In this document: in pieces, positions 23,901-32,900 of the stretch | How the letters are laid out: each line of letters starts with the position of its first letter | How positions within the stretch are numbered: the first letter of the stretch is position 1 | Source: Branchiostoma lanceolatum | Lineage: Eukaryota > Chordata > Leptocardii > Amphioxiformes > Branchiostomatidae | DNA: 64,000 bases | Reading direction: 5' to 3' | NCBI RefSeq assembly: GCF_035083965.1 | Contig: NC_089723.1 | Span: 35,080,193 to 35,144,192 of the forward strand | Notes under the pieces: model-generated | The model's input: the letters and a program-made list of their open reading frames with translations, nothing else | Database searches by the model: none | Told to the model about the DNA's origin: nothing | Translations under genes and position numbers: made by a program

Positions 23901-26900
23901 TATCAGTAAAGTGCTTCTCTTCACGTATTGCTTAACAGATAAGAGAATTAAAGAGATGCACCCGACCGTCTTTCCAAAAGCCACTAAATGTGATCCATTG
24001 CTGATCGCTATCATAGATTTTTATCTGAAATCTATCCTGATATTCTTTGCAAAAAGACACTCAATTTGTATCACTTATGTCTGAATAGTAGTAATGATAA
24101 GGTATAACGTTATTACTTGCACTAAAAGTCTTCTACCGACGGGAATTAACCGGAATGAAAGATAACGATGAATGTCAAATCTAGATAAAATCTACGTTAG
24201 ACAAACATAGAGCAACCATTTTCAGCCTAAAATGCACTTTACAACGTAAAGGCGAACTGTACAAAATAAGTTCTAACGAGGAAACAGGTTCGTGGAAATG
24301 TGACTACTTCAGATTCAGCAAAAAATGAAAAATAAATAAAGCCGGAATGCCCAGTAGGGCAGCTGCAGGTATTTCAGGGGACTATGTGATTTTATGTCTC
24401 AATAATGAGTCAATTCTAAATGAGGCGCGGGCATTAGTGACATTGGCAGTGCCAGTGGTGGTTGCAAGGTGGTTAATTCTTACAGAAATAGAGTGTCTAC
24501 ATTCTTTAACTACGGTAGCAAAGTCACAACCATCTTGTTAACCGGGTCCGTAAAAACAGTACTTATGTGCACAATCAGAGATGTCGTTTTGAGATTTGTG
24601 GTTTGTGGATATGACTATTATATCAATGAGCTTAAGGTGCATTCCAGAGCTATCGGTAAGTACATTATGGCATGTACATCAAGAGTATTTGTCAGCTGTT
24701 TAAAGACATTATCAAAAGACATTATCAGTCTTTAAGACTAGAACATCATAACAATAATACGTCAAACCTAGTGGCATATGATTTTGAATCTAAAGGAATC
24801 CGACAATCGCTTGTGACGTCTTGTTTTGTGACTTTTGGCGACTTTTCGATTCTCCTTGAACTATGGTATTCTTGAAATGAATATTTTACTCGGAAGGATT
24901 AATTCATTTCGGACAAATACCTCCCTTAGAAAAATCGATGTAAACTAATGGATCTCTTTATAACGTGGGGCATGTGATAAAGTTCGGTCTAAGTGATCCA
25001 TCAAATACATTTGAGCAATGTAAATGCATCATGCACTTGTATTTTTAACATCATATTGTAATTATACAGATATACATTGTACAAACAGAAGTATATCAGA
25101 AACTTGCTTTATACCCCCATTCCACTTGGATGGCGCTCTCACTGCGCTCTCACGGCGACCTCATTTTGGCCAGATCGCCGTGAGAGCGCCGACAGCGCGG
25201 CGAGAGCGCCGTGAGAGCGCCGACAGCGCGGCGAGAGCGCCGTGAGAGCGCCGACAGCGCCGTGAGAGCGCCGACAGCGCGGCGAGAGCGCCATGCGCGC
25301 CGTCACCTCGGCGATGGTTTTGAACATGCTCAAAACCTTCGCCGTGAGAGCGCCGAGGCTGGCAATCAAAAAACGAGCGCCGAGAGAGCGCGGAGCGAGC
25401 GCGATGAGCGCCGTGAGAGCGCCGTGAGAGCGCGGTGAGCGCCGTGAGAGCGCCCAAGGTGGGATCAAAGGGCCGCAGCGAGCGCTGAAGGATCGCAGCG
25501 AGCGCTCTATGAGGATTGAATGGTCTTAACTGTAGTTCAAACAAATTTCGTTCTTGAAGTCGTGTATCTTGAATTTCTGGGAATTTTGTGGTCAAATCAT
25601 AGTTTTGCTCGTGGGTAATGCAAATTGACGAATAACTACAAGTACTTACTTCCATTCAAATCAAATTCCCTCCAAAATTTACTGTGTCAGTGGTTCAAAA
25701 TGTGTTTCAAAATTCTGTGATTTACGTTTCTATTATAACGTAGAATGATAAAATATATTCATTGCAAATAGTTTACAGAAGAAAAAAACATACATATATT
25801 ACTTAAGACACACACTGAGCGATTACTTAAGACACACACTGAGCGACCGTGCAGCGACTAAAATTATCTTGAATCTGTTTTCCCCTTGATTTTATCATTC
25901 AAATATGATGCAAGAGGTAAAGGTATGACTGAGAAGACAACAAAGCACACAAAACGTAACGAAAATTCGTTCTTTATCTCTGGAATTCGTTGAGTGATCT
26001 GTGAAATCTTTAAAAAGTTGCTGACATTTGACATTTTGGTCGCGCTGAGAGCGCACAAGGGTCGCCGTGAAGATTCCACTTGAGCACGTTTTCCATGAGT
26101 TCGGCGCTCTCACGGCGCTCTGGACCATCTTAGGTCGCCGCGAGAGCGCGGTGAGAGCGCCGTCTAAGTGGAATGGGGGTATTACTAAACTTTCTGACAT
26201 CAACTGTTCAGAGCCCTCTTCTATTCGTAATGATAGAGTATGAAATACAGGAAGTCTGATTCGAATTTCATCACTTATATTGTCAGATCGAAAATTTTAT
26301 GTCCCTTTCCAGTGGCCGACAAAAAGAGGGCTCGAGTCGGCAGGTTTTTACTAGGGTCGGTCGGGTGACCGGAAATATTGTTTAGGCCTAACTGAGAGGT
26401 AAAGTGTTGAATATAACACGATATGACAGTTGCTTTTGTGTAGTATTTATAACCTTCCCATAACCCTGGCCTTTATGTAACCTATGCCGCAGGCCAAGGG
26501 GTCTTTCTTCCGCATTTAGAAATTTAATCTCGACGTCATAAAAATTTTACGACGCGCGTCTCTGTAGGGCAATTATGGGTTAGCTTTAATAAGACTGGAT
26601 GGACAACATGGCATGCGGAGGTCTTGTTAAATGGGGGCCGTGTAATTCAAACGCGTGCTCTCGAAATCCCCCAGGGAAAGGTAGTCAATCATTCCGAGAC
26701 AGCAGATACGCTTGTAGGTCAAACAGAACATTCATCATTGTTACCTCGGCTTGAAGAGGTAAAAGAAGTTTTCCATTTGTTACAGGATTCGAGTTAGGGA
26801 TTAGCTGTTAATTATAATTACCTGGGTTCTGTTTCGATCTGTGCTAAGCTCGATAAAGTTCATGGCTGTTCAAAAGTCAAGGAAACATTTATCACCTTCG

Positions 26901-29900
26901 CCAGAAGGTTATGCTTTCGGTGCCGTTTGTTTGTTTGTTTGTTTGTGGTTGTTAGCTAGGTAGGTAGGTAGGTTGTTAGGTTGGTTGGTTGGTTGGATGG
27001 ATGGTTGGTTGGTTGGTTGGTGTGTTTGTGGACAACATAACTAGAGAAGCTGTGGATGGCTTTATATGATATTTGGTGTGTGGGTAGGCGTCGTCACATC
27101 AAAGGACAAATGTGATTATGGACCACCTGATGGCTCTCTGTGGCACTGCACCAGGACTTCCGGTTTTCATATAATCATGGTTTTATAATGGAAGATAAAA
27201 ATTGGTCTCGAAAAGATGTAGTATAGGTTTGGGCCCTCTAACAGCTTGTTTGCAACTGCAGGGGCCTATTTCGTTTGAGACTTTGTTCTTCAGACATTCC
27301 CTTTGACAGTGTTTCTCGTAGGATAGTATCACATTTAACAGTCAGGCACATGCCTTTCTAAGAACCCACCTGTCAGATGCTCTCGACGTACATAACAAAG
27401 TACGTGATATATTGAACGAGAGGGTTTATAGTGGCAATAATGGCGCCAGTATTACTCCACTTTCTCACGATATCACAGCGACACTTTCCGTCCTGTAATG
27501 GTCAGTAATGTTCGGCTGGGCCATTAGAATATTTCTCTTTTGGGCCAGAGTGATAGGATTTCCGGTCATCGAGGCTTAGTCCCAGCCGGGATTTACCTAA
27601 AGATTAGATTGCTGTGCATACATACCTAACGGGTTGACAAGGGCTTTAGAATGCATTACGTGACATATTTTCCTATTACTGGAAAATTCCCTTAGGATTA
27701 CCAAAACGCAGTAGTTGGCACACACACCGTAGTTATGTGTGGAAAATATCGTAAGGATTGGAGGCCTTCCTGCCACTCCACATTTAATCGTGTCAGTAGT
27801 ACATGTACACCTCCTTTCTACCAGAGACTGCGACCGATGAGCGACCGAAGAGCGAGCAAACATTTGACATTTCACTCAACGAATGTCATAGGCAAAGAAC
27901 GAGCTTCTGTAAGCTTTGTGTGTTCTGTTGTCTTTCAAATCATGCTTTTACATCGTGCATCACATTCCAAACCAAAAACAAACAAACAAGGGTCATACAA
28001 ATCCAGTTTTGGTCGCTCAACTGTCGCTCAGAGATCGCTTTATAGTGGTACGTACATTGGATTGAGTTATTTGCGATGACACGTTGGAATATCTGAAGTA
28101 TTGGATTCATCTGATCTTTCACACTTATTAACATATTTTTTTTTTGGGGGGGGGGACGTTAAGTTTGCGGCCGAAGATGTAATTTTCTTATCATTTTAAT
28201 AGCCAGACTGCACAACTGTGGGTCAAAGTAGAAAGCAACTTCTTCCCCACAAACCTTACCTAAACCATTAAAATGTTAATACGCAACTCAAACGGCCTTT
28301 AATATGGACAAGTATGAACGGGCCCTTAATCCGCCATTGATATGTAGGCATACGTAAATGGATCCAGTAGTATGTATTCATTGTCACGGTAATACATGTA
28401 TCGTGGATTGCTTTTTCGACCTTCGATTATAAGCCGTTTGCGTCCAGCTGTGTATTGAAGTCCATGCACGGAACGCTAGTATGTTCTGTCACGAGCTCAT
28501 ATTCTACACGACAAAGGTGCACGATTGAGTTTACTTTTTAGATTTGAGACTGATCTTGTTTTTACCTTCGCCAAGAAGGTGCTGTATGTCTGTCTGTCTG
28601 TCTGTCTGTCTGTGTGTGTTTGTTTGGACAGCGTAACTCGAGAAGCTGCGGGTGGATCCTTATTATATTTCGTAGGTAGGGTAGGGTAAGTTCGATAATG
28701 GGCCTCCTAACGGCTTTCTACGATTCTGCAGCAGAACGTCCGGTTTTGTTATCTTTGTGTTCTAGACATGATATGGCCGTCATGGTTTTAAGTGGTAGAT
28801 TATTATTGTTTCCACATTCGTAACAGAAAAAGGAGGCAAAAAATGCGATCCGAAAATGTCATGTTCCCTCCCCGTTTTCTCTTGCAGATCAAACGCGATT
28901 TTGTGTCAAAGGGTAGGGAAGCAATCTCCAAGCTCTAATTCCACAAGCAGACATTTTACCAGCTCGACTCCGCGAGACAAAAAAAATATGCTTCAATCGA
29001 CGTAATTCTGGACCATTTCGATCATTTTTATCGCTAACCGAAGGTCAATTATAGGTACCGGGGGCGCCCCAAATAGATAACAACGTCTCCCATTTTGTTT
29101 AGACTGACCCGAAGGGCTGGAAGGTCACGGTACTAAGGACAGGTACAAAGGTTCGATGATTAGATTTGGGATGAGATGTGGTGACCAGGGGGATTAAGAG
29201 ACCTCCGCGGAGACATTAATAGATAGGAGCAGTAAATCTTGAGAGTCGTTCGAGATTGGTGAGTGACCAGTAACCTTACACTGCAAATCTTGCACGTTGC
29301 CAACGATGTATTATGATGAGGATTCCTTGTATTTGATGGAAATTCTCAGCGATTTTGCTAAGATATTTGTTTTACAATGTATCTACTTATTGTGAAATAC
29401 TGTCTAGCCTACAGAACTTTCTGATGTTTCTTCGAACATTTTGGGGGGGATTCGTTTTTGGAGATAATGAATGATCTCACGTTCAAAGATAAGTGGGTCT
29501 TGTTATTTTAGTAGAAATTGCAAATTGAGTTATTTTTTTACATTGTGTGACCGTGCAAATTCAGAACCATTGATTGTTAATGTAATAAGGGATGCCTCTA
29601 TGAAAATGCTGTTTGGTACAAACACGGGAAATATGGCATCCGTGTCCACACGACTCTTTCAGAGCTATTGGTATTCCAACAATGTTTCCATACGATATTC
29701 CTTAGCAGTTGTAAAAATTTCACGGTTTATAGACACTACTCTGCCACATTTCCATAAGGACAGAATCTGACACATTAGCATGGACATCTGTCAAACACTT
29801 ATAAGCTTGTCAAGATAGAGTGAATTCCCGTTGCTGTGTCTTCTGTACAAAGATACTAGTTACCAATACACAGAGGCAGACAATACTGATGATGAATCCA

Positions 29901-32900
29901 AGTTGAAGCGACATTTCACCGGAACACATCTGTCTGAACTTAAACAACGTGTCTGGGTGGTTTCCAAAGATAAGAACTCAACATCAATATAATACAACTC
30001 TTCTGATGGAAGGCACCAACGGAAGGCTACAGGGACTGTAACGTTGGTTTAAGGACCAAATATAGCCATTGGAGTGCTACCGTACCACCATTACGTAATA
30101 CGTACTGTAGACTGCCTCTTTTGAGAGTAGGAAGTTCCGCTGACAAGGCACCAAAAATAGCGCAGACTTCCCACTGTAGATCAGACCGCATGGGGTTAAA
30201 GAGACACTTTGTCTCCCGCTGTATTACAAAGATGTTCCTTCACTTTTCTCCAACCGACCAACTCGTCATCTACTCTGAAACACAAAAGGCGAGTAGAAAC
30301 AGACTCCTGGCTCTCGGGGATCGAACCCGGGCCCGCCAGTCCACAGGCTGAACGTCTTTACCACTAGCTATAGGCTTAAAGGTCTAGACCAGTTAGACTG
30401 GTCAGTTGGAGACGCTTGAACCCCACTGTTACAATCTCCTTTCTCGTCCTCGCGAGACTTCAGGGGTTGCTGAGGTTACGAATGTATTTGTATGATTGAA
30501 GCCCGCCAAGACAAACAAGAGTTCGAAGATATCTCACGTCTCACGTGAAATATTTTGAGTTGCTCGTGTGTCTTGTTTAATTGAAGCTGCAGTCAGCCAG
30601 AGAAGCTCCAGTCAGCCAGAGAAGCTCCGGTCAGCCAGAGAAGCTCCAGGCAGGCACCTTCTCTGGCTGACTGGAGCTTCTCTGGCTGGCTGATACGATT
30701 TTGGAACCGTGGAGATCTGCTTGGAGATTATCATATGATATCTGCGCAGAAAAGCCACTTGTCATCGCGAGTATTTCTACACGCCCCCAGCCCTTGGAAA
30801 TCTGTCTTGAATCGCTGGCGATAGATCACAGACATTCTCGCGATATTTCGTATCGACCGTGACCTTTATCAGTGGCAGCAGCCATGGATATTGTCAGTCT
30901 TCGCAGGGGTGCTAAATTCCTTGAACGGAAGGGTAATAACGCGAGGAAGGTATATATGACATGAGGGACTATTAGCTATGCCCTTGTGATAGTACGTATC
31001 CCAAGAGCCACGATGGTATGATGTTCTACATAGCCAAGTAGACGTTATTCTTAATTAGCGTTTCTATTGAGCTCGTTGCAGCCGACTTTGTTACATGTAA
31101 AACACTCCTGAATTTATAGTTCAGTTGAACAGAAGAAAATAGTTTGCAATGTGTGCTTTTAAATTCCAAAGTTCCACTCATGAACTTGCATAAACGTTCT
31201 TAGTTCTCTCGAAATGTGTCAAATTCTGTGTGCACTCATAGATGTCAATAGTACTTACGGTGTTAATTTGGACATAATGCTTTAGAAAGACGCGGAGCCA
31301 TCTTAATCACGCCCAGACATCTATATGTTCTTTGTATGATGACATACTGTAATACGGTTACTGGATGTCCATCAGACGGATTTGTGCCAACTACAGCCAC
31401 CTTGGACCTAGGCCCGATCGGTGCAATGGTCATCGTTTTTCAATGACACGTTCGACTCAATCAATCAGTGTCTCCGTTATACCCCCATTCTACTATAGCG
31501 GCGACCGAGCGGTGACCTGAAATTTGACAGATCGTTCAACAAATGTCATAGATAGCAACACGAATCTTTTTACGTTTTGTGTGTTTTGGGTTCTTTTGGT
31601 CATACTAAATACATTTTGCATGATAGTACAATTATGAAATCAGGGGTTACACAAGTCCAATGTAGGTCGCAGCGAGATCGCGAGACCTTAGGACAGTTTC
31701 TTAATTGGTCAACGAAGAACGAACAGTAGAAATTGTGAAACCCTTCTTTGTTGTAGTTTTCGTCTTGATGATTCTTATGTCTGTCCATGTTGACAGAGCC
31801 TTCGTATGTTCAGGACTAACGATATGGTTGTCATAGCAACTCATTCTCATGTCCAAGTCTGTGTGCGGCATATCGATTATCGTTTTTCTGCGTCAAATTT
31901 GGCTCTGCAGGGTCACGGATGAGGCAAAGTAGCCTTCAATAGGTCAGAAATAAATCGTGGTGGTCATAACGCAATGAAAGGGATATCTGGAGATATAGAG
32001 GAATCAAAATGAGGACAACATCCACCTACAGCAGATAAAGCTTGATCTCATTCATCTGTACATGTATTTACGTTGACAGCGTCGGCTGTATGCCAGAAAC
32101 AAGACCATAGCGTGTCCAGGACAAAACATATGAAAACCGGAAGTTCTGCTGCAGTACCAATGTCACACACCAGGAGACACAAAATTGAGCTTGACCCTCG
32201 TCTTTCCAAAACTTTCTAACATACCAAATATCATCACAATTCATTCTGAGGTTCGTAAGTTATGCTGACCAGAACTTTCCGGAAGCACATACAAATAGAA
32301 ACACACTCAGACACACCAAAAACAAGACCTCCATTTTTCACGGAGGTAATAAGGGGTCGAAAATCAATTTCAACCATGACTCAGAGGCCTTGGATCACCC
32401 TATTAGTTTTAGCACCGTGTTAAGGATAGGTTTGTGCGGTAAGATAATCATCGTCAGACTGATTGATAACTACTATTGGCGTAATCTACGTTTGAAATCG
32501 CTGACTACAAGTGACAGAGATATTCGGGTTGTCAGCGCCGTTAAATGATTGACAGCTGTGTGGCACAACCTTTGTCGGATTCGCGCTAGCCGGGACGGTT
32601 AAAGTCTGTTTGACTATCGGAGTCACGGATACGTGAGGCGATGGCAGCTATGTTTTAGTAGTCTCTACCAGACTGACTACGCCGGCTATAGGGAGAATAA
32701 GGGCCAAGAGAGTTTGACCACAACAGGTTTTCATTTGCAGACGCAGTCATGTTAACCTTCCCGTGGACTGACTCTCCTGGCCAATTATTGAACTTTCTTG
32801 CCGAATTTTACGATCCGTACCCCCGTAGGAAGGCCTGGTGGAGCCTAGTCTTTGACTATTGGAGTAACAGATACGTGAGGCGATGGCGACTATTTCAGGC

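Noticed and set aside
25139-25655. Arg/Ser/Ala-rich ORFs of 109 and 164 aa
   Set aside because: They arise from the GAGAGCGC array of a transposon; frames stay open only because of the repeat.
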